Positions 48,661 through 60,763 of a DNA stretch of 64,000 nt are shown here, one piece after another (the stretch's first letter is position 1; the number at the start of each line of letters is the position of its first letter). The notes under the pieces were generated by a model. The model was not told where the DNA came from. It searched no databases and worked only from the letters and a program-made list of their open reading frames with translations. A program made the position numbers and the translations under genes. Origin of the DNA: Rhytidiadelphus loreus (lineage: Eukaryota > Streptophyta > Bryopsida > Hypnales > Hylocomiaceae); contig OX344763.1 of NCBI GenBank assembly GCA_947034895.1, positions 60,035,093 to 60,099,092 on the forward strand. Direction: 5' to 3'.

Positions 48661-51630
48661 TATGGTAGGAGTTTCTGGAATGACATTTTTTTTTGGCCGA
48701 TGTTGTCTTTTCGAAGCTGTGTCGGCATGAGTTATTTTTTTCTGATGCGTTGTCGACAATTGGATCAGACATGTTATGTGTATTTCCAATGTTGTGAAAA
48801 CTTGATTAGTGTAATTTGAATGTAAAACTTTATTAGTATAACTTGATTACTAAAACTTGAATGTAATATGTATGGTAATAATGTGTACGTCTTGGCATGT
48901 ACAGATGGAACAAACCAATGTTCCTACTCAGCTTGCCTCTTCATCGGCTATACCTACTACACATTTAGAGGTTGAAGTGGCAGAAGAATTGGTACCTCAG
49001 ACTCCAAGACCTGCAATTGTGGAAGTGTACAGTGAATCCCAAGCACAAGAAGAGACAGATGTGGTAAGTTTGGGAGATATTTTGGATGCATGTGATCGTG
49101 CAACCGATCAATTGGAGGTGCCCATGCAAAGTTGTATTAGTGAATCCAAAAAAAGGAAACGAAGGATGCCACTTTTCTCGGATGAAAGCTCAGAGACTGA
49201 GTATAGCTCAAAGTCAGAGTGCACCTCTGACGCAGAGTCCTCAGACTCAATTTCAAGTCCATGGGGTCCTAAATCATGTCAATGTTCTTGTCTTCGACCA
49301 GTACGTAGAAACGGGGTGGTGATTCTACACCAATGTGAAGATTTAGACGATAGTGTCTACATAGATTGAATGTAAAAGATTTCTTTATGCAATGAGAGTT
49401 TGGAGTTATATCTTAGAAATAATAGTCATATCTTGGTATGATATTCCATTTATAATATGAATGATACAATTACATTTTGTGTCCAAAGTTATTATCTCTT
49501 GAAATTTAACATGTGTTACCCTCAACATAAATTTTATTTTATTTTATTTTGTTATATTTCATGTTATTGTTCAAAGATGTTTGACAACTCCAAATGTCCT
49601 TGCAGATTGAGGAATCTCCAATACTTTTGTCACAAGAGGAACAACACCAGGATACTCCAGGAGACAATGAGACACAACAACCCCAGATTGAAGGTGAAGT
49701 GGAAGAAGATTTTCAGATGGAAGACATTGACGATGCTGAGGAAGAGAAAGAATTGCTGGAAGATGAGCTTCGGCGTTTGCAGAAGGTTGACTCCGTTGCA
49801 ACCATTTCTAGTTTGAGAATAAAGCCAGAGAAGCACTCACGTCTACGAATTCCGCTTTGCAGGCTTGTGCCAATGTCCATGGTCAGGCCAACACTGTCTT
49901 CGGACTTGATAAAACTTGAACAAGAGTTTGTTCATGGTTACCGTGAAGGGGCTGCGGTGTTCTATGTCTCTACAACGAATGAGGCTGGAGAAAGTTCACA
50001 TTTCACAGTGGACGAGGTGAACAAGTGGGATCCGTTTTGGAAGCAAGCAAACGATGATTTCAACATGTTTGTGGAATCAAAGCCTGAGCTGAAATTCATG
50101 AAGAACTTGAAGTTCTTTGTGTGCGACGGAAATCACCGTCGGATTTCTTGGATGAGTCACATTAATAGACGCTACCCTACTGACCCAAATTGGCACATCT
50201 CCGTGGATTGCATCATTCTTGAAACTAAAGGAAGAATCGAGTTGGTCATGCAGGTGATGCATGATATTAACAAGTAAGTTATTCTATTTTTTTTGACATT
50301 CACTTCAAATTAATTTTTCACATTTTGAAATTTGCAAAATGCATTTTCATATTACTTTCTGATGATAAATTTGTTGCCTTGTTTTCAGGTCAACGGAGGA
50401 TTCTCACGTAAAGACCAATCTAGTGCATACACTTTATCGTGTGCAGAAGTATGGGCTTCTTCCGTTGGAGAAGTTCATGTAGATGCTAAGACCTTCAGAA
50501 AGGAAGCGTTGTAGTGTTCAAATTGGAAGGAAGTCTTGGTACTCTATGCCTACTGATGTTTTCACAGCTTTCAACTTTCGGGTGAGTTATATAATTTATA
50601 TTTGAAAACATTTATATATTTCTTTGGATTATTAAGGTATTGTATATTTGTATGAGCTTTTGTATTGAGATTCTATGGAATTTTGCAGCACGAGATTTCT
50701 CAAGCGGCAGATATTGTTGCACGGAAATATAATGACCTTACTCCACTGGAAGAGAAAACCGATCAAGGAATCGCAAATGCCATGAGGGTCGGTGCAAGAG
50801 AGAAGTCATCAAAGTTGTACATCAAGATGGTAAAGTTGCTAGCTGTGGCGAACCCGGCTCTCGGTCCCGAATTCCTACAAGAGGTATGTATTTCTATAAT
50901 GACACGCTTTTGTGATTTTAATTGACTAGTTTGTAATGTAGTTTTCTAAATATACAATGCATTTCTTTAGGTGGAGAAGCATTGGACCACGAATGAGGTT
51001 CAAGAGATGACACTTGAAAAGTTGCAAATGATTGCAACATGCAATACAACACCTGCCCAGAAATTGAAGTATATGAAGTGGTGGAACTCATCCAATCCAT
51101 CTCGGGAAGCTCGGAAATTTCCATTGCGGCCTGTGTCTGAAGAGAAATTATTGCCCTTCCTCCACAAGTGTGTGTGGTGGTCTGGGGTAAGTTGTTATTA
51201 GTATTTTAAAACATTTTGATGTGTATTTTGAATCTTATTTTTTTATCATGTATATGAATTGAATTGTGATTATGATTACCATTTTTACATGAATACGTTT
51301 CTTGTTTTATAGATTGAAGAAGGTGCTCAGGAGTACTTCGACAACGTGGTGAGTAAGGACAACCTCCAAATCAACATGGAGGTTCCACTGGAACCGGAGT
51401 CACTTGTATAGTACATAGAAGGTTGGAGAAGGAAAATCTGGGAGCAAGGTTTTGGCCCATTTCTGAAGGGGGCCAACTCTTTCAAGAAGTCTGATTCGTT
51501 TTCTACGTATGAAGGGTCAGTGCAAGCCGTGCAGAGAGTTCTTTTCCGGTAAGTCTCTGATTTTTTTTATTTTTTTAAACCATTACTTGATTTAATATTC
51601 CTAAACCATAAATGAAAAAATGTACAATCA

Positions 51631-51727
51631 CCTGGAAATGGGGGTACTGTAAGGTATGTAGTAAACCTTGGTCGGGTCCGACTGAGGTTTTTTAGTTATT
51701 TGCATTACCCAGACTTCTGGTTTTTCG
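51631..51727. mobile_element. Foldback hairpin in methyltransferase-like intron
   Basis: A diverged member of the same hairpin family (tggaaatgggggtact, centre GTCGGGTCCGACTGAGG, cagacttctgg). It lies in the intron 51549-51915. Arms are less complete than in the 47-48 kb array. Confidence 0.65.
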
Positions 51728-54112
51728 AAATTTTATTTTATTTTGACATATTTTTTATTTCAAATTACAAATGTGATGCTTATGATTTGTGTTAGATTTG
51801 TGACATGGTTGAATAATAGGAACGTATTTCCTTTTGTAATGTATTAAACATCGTCAGATATTATGAATATATGAATTCACAAAGAATTGTTGGACTGAGT
51901 TTGTTGTTTTGGCAGGTACTTGAAACTTGAGCTAGTAGCAAAGAATGCTTTAGCACGAGGGGATCTTCCACCATTTCTATCGTCGTGGCTAGATCGAAGT
52001 TCAGATGAGTGCATGTTCACGCAGACTCAACTTCGAACCTTCACGACTGCCAATCTCAACGGTGGAGGGTGGTACTTGGATTGCCAACTCACATTCACTC
52101 ATCCAACGGAGGTGGGGCTCCGAAAGTCTTTTGATGGTCTTGGTGTTATTGACTTGGAAGTCCCCGAGTTTGCTGATCTCAATGATATATAGAAGAAAAG
52201 GGCCATTTCACGAAGGACAATTGCAGACAAGAAGAAAGAAAGAAAGGAACAAGAGATAAGGGCCAACAAGGAGAAAAAGGAAGCAGAACGTTTAGCAAAG
52301 TTGGCAGAAAAGGAGAAAGAGGCCGAGAAGGAGGGGAAGACAAAAGGCAAGGGTAAGAAGAAGGTTGAAGGTACAGACCAAGTTCCAGCATCTTCAACAA
52401 TGGATCAGGGATCCCAAATGGAATCCGGATCACGCAGTGGTATGAAGAGGAAGGCAGTTTTGAAAGAGCTCACAGAAGAAATGGTCACACAGGGGACACA
52501 AGTAATTGTCATTGGTGATGATGATGAAGTGAACTCCGAGGAGCTGATCCTCAACGTCTCCATTGTGGACGTAATGGAGAATGAGGAAGAAGAAGGGAAG
52601 ACATGCTTCAAAGAAGTCATGGACTTTTTGGACAAGGTAATTCTCTATTTTTTCCGTTGTTGAATATTATGATTTTTCTATGAAACTGCATGATTGAAAA
52701 ATGTGTTAATTCTTGTTTGTTTGCACACCTCTATTTTGTAATTCTCGGTTGGGAAGGTTCGGAAGTATGGTGGTAAAGTAATGCGACAGGCAGGAGTGGA
52801 CCTAATTTTCTTTGACTGCCATGAGAATTTGCCAGTCCCCGGAGTGTCTTTCCCAAACACTCATGTGCCTATATGGAACGCCGACAAGGAGTACGAGATA
52901 ATTCAAGAGGCTTTTCATTTTGCAGATAAATATTTGCAAGATGATGGTTGTTTTGTGGTGTTTCATTCGTGGAGTGCGGATGCGAAGGGCGTCATTGCTG
53001 GGCTGTGTGAGGTATACCCGACAATGAAGAAGAAAGAGTGGTTGGGAATCAACCGTGTCCACTTGACTTCGGCTATGGACCCTTCAAATACGGTATATTC
53101 TTTTGAGGATTTTTTAAATTTTGTGGCTATTTGCAACACCTAATATATAATTCATTTCTAATGTTTTCTTGGTTGAATGCTAACAGACAATGAAATTTGG
53201 AGTCACCCTCTTGGTGAAAGACCTCGGCAAGGGAGTTAAATCGGAATTTGTTTTTCATCAAACAAATTCCATGAAGAAGGCCAAAGTGGATCTTCTACGA
53301 GATGACACACTCATCAACTACACTACAGAGGATACCATGCTTATGAATGAGCGAGTACCTTGGCGTGGGCCTCGTGAGAAAGACGCGAGGTTTTTCCAGT
53401 TCCTCATTGAAGGGACAACAGTTGAAGGAGATGTAGTTCTGGACTGCACATCAGCTACTGATTAGTTTTGAATCTCATAATTTTAAATGAGTTTTATATT
53501 TTACATCTAAATCATTCAGTGAATCAATTGTGTATTGTTTGTAACAGGTGCATCAATTACAGCTTGCCGTGGCACAGGCCGGCACATTGTGGCATTGGAG
53601 GAGGACAAGGACATTTTCAATGCCATACTCTTGCCCATGCAAAAGAGTACTCTAGCCGTGGTGATTACAGAATCGGCAAAGGAAGCTACAGCATCTCAAG
53701 ATCCAGATGCGATGGACATCGTAGTTCACAAATTCGCCCGGAAGACAAAATCTTGTAAGTAAGTTTTCATACATTTCTATTTCATGTGCGTATGAACTAC
53801 TAAATCATATATGTTTCTTAATTTTAACATACTTTTCTGTGTTTGTGTAGCCGTCAGAGGTTGATGATGGAAGATGGAACTTGGCAAAAAAGAAGGCTTC
53901 TTTTGAGTCCAGACAAGTCTTTTGATTTGCCAGTTTATGCAGAGCAGTTGGCATCGGCTTTCGTGGAGTTTGGTTCTTCTAAGCCAAAGAAGCGTAGACC
54001 TAATTATGCATTGAATGTTTTAGAGTTTGTAGATGTTAGCGCATTTGAGGGTAGAGAGACTTCTGAGTCCTCTACCAACAATGATTTTGCAACCGAGTCT
54101 ACTGCTACCTAG

Positions 54113-55318
54113 ACTCACGAGATTGACATATCTCGTAAGTTATTGTATTTTGTGTTGATTTTCATTATGAGTGGATTTGTGTGTTTTATGGCTACTTTTT
54201 GTCTTCATTTGTCCCACTTCAAAGTTTTATTTTTTGTGATATTTGTTTGACTTAAAAAAAAGTAGTTGTTGCCCTAAGAATTTTGGAAAAAAATTGTAAG
54301 TGAACGTCGTTTCTTCAAATGAACTCCCATGTATCCTAAATCCCAAATTTACAGGATTCACGGTTCGAGGGCAATCATACATTTTTTCACCAAAAAAATT
54401 TCCGAAGATTGAAGATTACAAAGATGAAACATGTAGCATTCTTGTTTAGAATTAATATATGGACATGAAAAAGCTAGTGGTCTGTCATTGTATTCACCAT
54501 AAACACCCCATATACCTTTTACTATAACATCATGTTCTTGGTCAAAAAATAAATAAAATTGAATTTGTTAAAATATCAAAATGAGGGGTAGCACCAAGTA
54601 CTCCAAAAACCTCAGTCGGACCCGTCTTGGTTCTTCAAGGTTCCATCTAGACCCCCTGTTTTGAGTAAAAAAAAAAAAAATTCCTCATTTTTTTCTTGAA
54701 TACCAAAAATGGGGGTGCCACCAGGTACTCTCAAAACCCAAGTTGGACCCGACTGGGGTTCTAGAGGTACCAATCAGACCCCCCATTTCTGGTATTTGGA
54801 AAGAAAACAGAAAACAAATTTGGGAATGTCATTTTTCAATTGAAGAGCATGAAGTTTTATTACTGTTTGTGATTTGAACACTACAAACATGGCACATCCC
54901 CAAGATGGCTTACAAGTCAAATACTGTAGATGTAAACAACCAATTTCTTATTTCCTTTTCTTTATGTCTAGTCTTCAGTTCTACATGTTTAACATTTCTT
55001 AATATTAATAACTTCAAATATCTTAAAATTTGTAATGTAAAAAAACCACGGTCATAGGTCCCAACAAGTTTATAGTACAAAAAAAAATTCCCGCTCATAG
55101 GCTCACACGCTAGCAACCCTGGGGCTTCAGGGCTTAATTACAATATATTTTATTCATAATTTACAAATAGAAAAATACTATTTGTTAAGAGCCAACATCT
55201 TTGTATCGTGCTTGTCACTTTCTATATCATATGGCAAGAGATTACAATCACTTGATTGTATTGTGAGACAACAACTACAATCTTACAAATGTCCAATAGT
55301 CCAATAGTCCAATCTACT
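54113..55318. other. 3' flank with two foldback hairpins
   Basis: Between the convergent methyltransferase-like gene and the next minus-strand gene. It contains hairpins at 54581-54663 (centre GTCGGACCCGTC) and 54701-54797 (arms CCAAAAATGGGGGTG and CCCCCATTTCTGG, centre GTTGGACCCGACT). The word ttcccgctcataggctcaca (55089-55108) resembles 14409-14428. No gene was recognised. Confidence 0.6.
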
Positions 55319-56418
55319 TCACTCAGATTCTGATTCGGTGTCATCTTTTTGGCTTGGGCCTGTATCAGTAGACCTATAAATATTGAGAAATGGTCCTCCG
55401 CCATAGTAGTTGTCTCCATATTTGTTTTGCCCACTTGCTTGTCCATAATTTCCTTGGTATGAACCTCCAAAAGTTGTAGGAGGAATTGAATCATTGTGGG
55501 TAGATGCTCCTTGAGTTGAACCGCCATAAGAAGGGCCTCCTTGAGGTCCATGAGAACACCTCCAGTAGACGTAAAGTTGTATTGGGAGCCTCCTTGGTTA
55601 CCTTCAAAATCATGTGTGGTTCCGTGGTTTGTCCCTGAGTTGTGATAACCCCCTTGAGGGTCATTACCGTAGTGTGAAATACTTCGGGTATCTTGTGAGC
55701 CATATGCACCACGATCGGGTCTGTACACCCCATGATGGCCATATTGTCAACCATGGTCCTCTAGGCTTCTTTGCATTGCCTCTCACATTTCTTGTTGGTA
55801 TTGAATGTCCTCCCGATCTTCTGTACGCTCATGCCTCTCTTCCATCCTCACGGGTGTTGGAGTGTCTTTCTCATCATCATCATCTGACCATTCATCTTCT
55901 GCATCCGGCAATACAACCGGTGGAAATCCTAACTGGCCTCAATTAGACCACTCTGGCATGCAATCGCTCGGTCCAATCCAACTAATATAAAGTACCGCAT
56001 CACTGCGATTCAAGTGGGTAACATCTTTCCCATAAATTGTGCGCCAATCTACATCTTTGTGGAGTACAATCTCCGCCCAAACCATGGTCATGTTGGAATA
56101 GTTCATTAAATTTGGTTTGGAGTCCCGTATTTGAGCTGAACGTGTTACTTCCTCGTATCGATGAACAAAGTGTTTGCTTTGGCATGTGGAAATTTGTCCT
56201 TCCCAACGGCGAACTTGCACCTCTGCGCGTTCTCTTGACCACATTTTGGAGAGGTACGTCATTTTGATGTACTTCTTGCACGTTGTGCAGTCCCAAGATT
56301 TTTTGGGCTCTTCTTCCCATTCCGGTTCAGCTACGCACATTTGGTTTTCCTAATCATCCCAATCTATGTCTTGGGATTTGCCCTTCTTATTGGACTTCGA
56401 TTTGTTATCGCGAGGCAT
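55319..56418 (-). pseudogene. Decayed WCHI-family gene with Gly/Gln/Tyr-rich tail
   Basis: Minus-strand frame from ATG 56418 (MPRDNKSKSNKKGKSQDIDW) with TAG at 56352-56350 and TGA at 55941-55939, 55785-55783 and 55749-55747, then a frameshift near 55565 and a natural end (DDTESESE, stop 55321-55319). The shared domain is recognisable but diverged: CTTCKKYIKMTYLSKMW, STCQSKHFVHRYEE, VLHKDVDWRTIYGK. The C-terminus is low-complexity and prion-like: YGGSTQGASTHND, FGGSYQGNYGQASGQNKYG. No coiled coil, RING or kinase is present. A different GC-rich minisatellite (56690-57210) lies upstream. It is the most damaged of the four family members. Confidence 0.6.
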
Positions 56419-56689
56419 AGTAAGCTTGTTTAAATGATTAATGATTCGCACTTACACTTGAAACAATTTAGGATTCGATCACAATCATTTGCACACCAAA
56501 ACGGAAGAGGCGCATAGAGCCTTAGGCACTAGATCACCCACTCTGCGAGGGAAATGATTGTGGCAAAATAAGCCGTGCTCTCCGCTATTTATGCAGTCGG
56601 ACAGCATGAATCCACGTATGGGAGCATCGGACGACACACATGCGGATGGCAAGATCGAGCGGTGGAAAATCGACATCCGTCACATCGCA

Positions 56690-57210
56690 CAGTCACCGTC
56701 AAAAGCGGACGAGCCCCCGACGGGCAGACGGAGATCCGGTCGCCAATCCGCTCCTACTCCGTTGGGCCGTCCACTCTTGTACCGTCGGCCCGTCCGCTTT
56801 TGTTCCGTCAGGCCGTCTGCTCCTATTCCGTCAGAAGGATCGGTCGTCCGCCCGTCTAGCGGTCAGACGCCATCTACCGCCAGGTATATCAAAAGACGTC
56901 TTGGGGTCAGCGCTTGCGGACTCTGGATGTCCAGCGTCACGTCCGAACACCCTGTCAACCCTGACAGGCGGGTAGACGGGCGGGTGGATGGTTTCTGTGG
57001 ACGGGCATCTGGACAGGCGGGTGGACGGGTAACTGGACGGGTGGGTGGACGGGCATCTAGACGGGCATGTGGACGAGCGGGTGGACGAGTAAGTGGACGG
57101 TTCTGTGGACAGGCATCTAGACGGGTAAGTGGACGGTTTTGTGGATGGGCATCTGGACGGGTAACTCGACGGTTCTATAGACGGAAAAATAGACGGGCAT
57201 CTGGACGGGT
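56690..57210. repeat. GC-rich 12-bp minisatellite
   Basis: The right part (56960-57210) is a run of GGACGGGCATCT, GGACGGGTAAGT and GGACGGTTCTGT words with a 12-bp step. The left part (56720-56880) has looser CCGTCGGCCCGTCCGC words. It gives long open frames on both strands (for example 56558-57271 plus and 56831-57316 minus), which are low-complexity artefacts. It occupies the position the GGGCGACTGCGGGTC arrays hold in the other cassettes. Confidence 0.8.
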
Positions 57211-57530
57211 GGGATTGGATTTTTTGCCTAAATGCCCGAAGCACCCAAATCTGGTGTTGGCAAAACTTTGAAGTTAAATAAAACCTAACCAAGTTGCTAT
57301 TTTTAGTAGTATCCAAGTTGCTATTTTTAGGAAGTTCTTCTTGAAGTCTAGTTATAGCATCAATAGTCTATTCTTAAAAATAAATGATGGTGATTTTTCG
57401 TTTCAAGACTTTGTGCAAGGGTGGCCCTTTTAGTCTCACTACAATTATTAAATAAAACGCTATTGGAACACATCACCCAAAGTTGTTTAGCTCTATGTTA
57501 GTGCCTATGGTCTAGAGCTATGTTCATGTC

Positions 57531-60500
57531 CTAATTGGATTTGAGCTTCAAGATACCACTCTGAAGAAAACGTTTCACTTCGTTAAAGCTAAAGCTTAGA
57601 GCATGAATAAAAAGATCTACTTCTGCATCTAATTGGCAGACGCCAACAAACAGAAAGTACAAGTGCTTGCAATTTGCCCATTGCCCTCTTTTTCCTAGAG
57701 CCTTTGTTGACATCTCCTTGAAATACGGGCAAGTGCATTCATGAAATGAACCTACAATGACCATATATTGTTGAATGGCAGGTAGTGTACCTGAGTCAAG
57801 CGTGATGATGCATCCAAAGCCAGGGTGCGGTACTATAGTTACCTGCTGAACCATTGCCTTCAACGTTAAGCCTGAAGCGCAATTGTTAGCTTGTTTTGTT
57901 GTAGGTGCTTTAGGATTCCTTCAAATCTTCTTGCCTGACCGTATACTAGGATGCTCTTCGGGAGACTCTAGAATTTGAATCCCTGAAACATCAGTTGGTA
58001 GATCATGGTTTCCAAATAGCCTGCGAGGAGAGATTTCAACATGTTGTGGAAGACAGAACCCTGCATTTTGAAGATCCAAAATCTCTTTTGGCGTTAGATT
58101 AGTTCCAACTTTCACCAACCAAATGTCTCGCACTTCTGGTTTAGAGAGAACCCATTTTCGTCGTGAACCTTTGATGCAACGCAAAATGTCGTCGTTGTAG
58201 AAGAAAAATTGCATCTTCTCAATTCTATTCTTTTTGTAATTGTCCATGCTTCTAGTGTACGTGGGTGCAACGGTTGCTCTATTGCCTTGCACTATCTTTG
58301 CAACGCACTTCTTCCGGATAATGGCCTACAATGCAAAACACGCCTTGGAAGATGTCTTATTCAACCGAGCAATATGCCATTGGGACTCGTCACAGTTAGT
58401 TTCTTGGACGCTTCTCACTTGAGAGGCTAGAACTTCTGTATCAACTGATAGTGGGTTACATGACCCCAACAACTCTGTGTTGTCTTCATCTACGGATGGC
58501 CACGCTTCTTCAGCAATTTTGTCTAAGCAAATAACTGATGCAAGTGTTGTGGTGCCCCTTGTTCCCATGCGAGGTCGGGAGAAATTCACTTTATCAAGCC
58601 GGTGTGAATCAAGCTCGGAACTAGGTGGAAGGTTGGGCATTCGCTTCTCAGATCCAAAACTTTTTCGCCTTCAAAATGAGGCTCCCTAGTGCAATACTCT
58701 CCAAGACCTAGTACAGATGCCATGGCATCATTCAGTCCTTTTGGATTACCTATACGTTGGGCATACCTTTGCGCTACACGAAGTAGTAGTTCTTCTTTTC
58801 CTGGACCATTTCCTAGGTTTTCACCTTTCAAAAACTGGTAATATCTAACCATTTGCATGAAAGTCCGAATGTAATCATCCTCAGTGGCCACATACAAATT
58901 AGACCCTCGCTTTCCAGACTGTTGCATCCACTTGTTATGGACCATCTCAGTAAGGTTGCAAGTAGGAACCTGTAAAAGTTCATCTTCAAACAGTCTCTGT
59001 TCCACAGAACACAAGTCAGGATTACTAAAAAAAAAAAAGTCCAAAAGTTTTAGTGGTCAACACTTTAGGCTTAGAGTTCTTGGGTGAGTAGCTCATCAAA
59101 CTAAAGGAAGCAAGTATTTATGAAATGCATGATGAACAAGGCAGGAACGACAGGAACATGAAATGTAGCTTCAGAAAAAAAAAGTATTTACTGCAGAGAG
59201 GGGATTCAAAAATCTTACAATGTCCATGAATGCTCCCCATTGTTTGTATCAAAAGTGCCAAAACGCTAACCATAACTCCAAGCGCCTAAGACCCTCCTCA
59301 GTTGTAGCTCCAGAAGAATGCCACCACGTTCGAATTGCATGAAATCTGATTTCTGACTTAGCTAAGGAATTAGCACCTTTATACTGTTTGCACAACTTTC
59401 GATGTTGATCTTGAAGGTCACCGCGAATGTCTGCTTTTGTGAGTTTTTCCATTGATTGAGTCCAATGAAATAAACATGTACGTTCTCGATTGGGCACGGG
59501 GTCGGCAGGGTCACCATTTCCATAAACCATTCGCACTGCATTCCAGTTTGCTTATGCCGATTCAGCCATGAAGCCCTTAAAGTAAGGCAATGAAAGTCCA
59601 TATCTACCCATCACAACGTTTAGGTTTTTCCAGAAGTCGCATTGAGCAACTACATCTTTTGATTGCATATCGCATATTGCAATAGTCATAACACGGCAGT
59701 AGCTTGTGTCATAAACATGACATACAATTGTTGTCCAGTGCTTCACTCGTCTAACGTGATCAAACATGATCCAAGCATCCTCAAGGTCACCACCAGGTTG
59801 CATGCGCGTTACCAAATCCACGCCACTACTAGGACCAACCTCCGACATTTTGAAAACAAACACTTTGTCAGACTCAGATCCCTATCCGGGGAATTTGTTC
59901 TCCTGTACAAAAGCACAATTGCTACAATCACGGAGCTTTGTAATGCTATCCATAACTCCGAAACGGAAAAAGTACTTGAACGTTGTCACTTCATTTCGAA
60001 TACTTAGTGAGCTCATGAATTTGCATTTCTCGAGAACCGGCATAAGTTCATGTATTCCTAATTGGATAGGCGGTGCTCCTTCAGGTCGAAGAAGCATCTC
60101 TCCAATGAACTCCTTGCTTGCCTCCAAGACAATAGAAGAATTTGTTCCAGATGGATTCCGCTCAACTTGGTCCGCAATCAAAGACCAAGTTTTATCTTTG
60201 GATGCCCTACAGTCTCCATCTTTCACAGGGTGATTGTGAGTACCGAAATGAACACAAGCCCGAGTCATGTCCTTTGACCCAACTACATAGTAGATTTTGG
60301 CAGAACAACTACTAATACATGATGGAACAGTAGAGTACATCTTGCACACGATAGTTGAACTACGTGGAGGAATAGCACCAACCTCAAATGGAACAGGAAA
60401 ACAGCCATCCCATTCAGTCTTGTTGATGAGGGCTACACGGTGTTGACGAGTGAGATAGTCACAAGTTGGGTTGTCATAGCGAAGGTGCCCCATGCAAGAA

Positions 60501-60706
60501 GACAAACAAAATGTCAAACCATCTCCATTCTTGATATTCGTTGTGTGAAGATTTGACCAGATGTAACCATCATAGCGTTTTTCCATTCCAATAAGAAGCT
60601 TAGCTTGACAATGAGAAACCAAATGATCTCCGATTGGAGGTAATTCAAAAATCACGTCACCATTATATGAAGGTGGAACAAACTGCACCACACAAATTCT
60701 AATCAA
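57531..60706 (-). mobile_element. MULE transposase 2: truncated, multiply broken
   Basis: Collinear with MULE transposase 1 from its residue ~230 to the end. Minus-strand pieces: 60706-59882 (VQFVPPSYNGDVIFELPP), 59863-59552, 59536-59249, then intron 59218-59017 with a donor ATT|GTAAGA and acceptor TGGAACAG, then 59016 down to 57531. In-frame stops are at 59884-59882 (Gln position), 59554-59552, 59251-59249 (Arg position), 58328-58326 and 57923-57921, with one frameshift near 58660. The SWIM finger CTCPYF ... NCKHLYFLF survives. The N-terminal ~230 residues of copy 1 are missing; the break coincides with a repeat at 60720-60815. It is clearly nonfunctional and older than copy 1. Confidence 0.8.
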
Positions 60707-60763
60707 CTTCGAGTTGGCCTTTTTAAATGGGTTTCTAGATCCCTTACTATGGCACCAAGGGAG

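Larger units (their letters stand above)
44122..54112 (+). pseudogene. ParB-like / DNA methyltransferase-like gene, 13 exons, broken
   Basis: Exons joined in phase at GT-AG sites: 44122-44538, 46213-46344, 48905-49063, 49606-50273, 50389-50581, 50689-50883, 50971-51186, 51313-51548, 51916-52636, 52757-53092, 53187-53460, 53548-53758, 53851-54112; about 1,340 codons. The first two exons are less certain. Exon 4 has a ParB/Srx-like segment: RLVPMSMVRPTLSSDLIKLE, then VCDGNHRRISW. Exon 9 has a Lys/Glu-rich helix and acidic tail. Exons 10-12 read as a class-beta amino-methyltransferase: VDLIFFDCHENLP in the DPPY (motif IV) place, FVVFHSW, VPWRGPREK, then motif I DCTSATG and ACRGTGRHIVALEED, which parallels the bacterial DPFAGSGT ... 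AAKRLGRRFIGIE pattern. DPPY itself is not kept. Lesions: TAG at 50480, 51409 and 52190, and donor GT changed to AT at 53461. Exon 3 can also read on to a stop at 49369, giving a short alternative product. Confidence 0.7.

Noticed and set aside
16266..52192. Reassigned stop codon or alternative genetic code
   Set aside because: All three stops interrupt genes, paralogues use normal sense codons at the same sites, and the same triplets also end proteins such as the kinase, so a code change does not fit.
56558..57316. 237-aa and 161-aa ORFs across 56.6-57.3 kb
   Set aside because: They are translations of a 12-bp minisatellite on both strands.
59663..60277. Plus-strand ORFs opposite MULE transposase 2
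   Set aside because: The minus strand aligns with MULE transposase 1 throughout, so these are antisense shadows.
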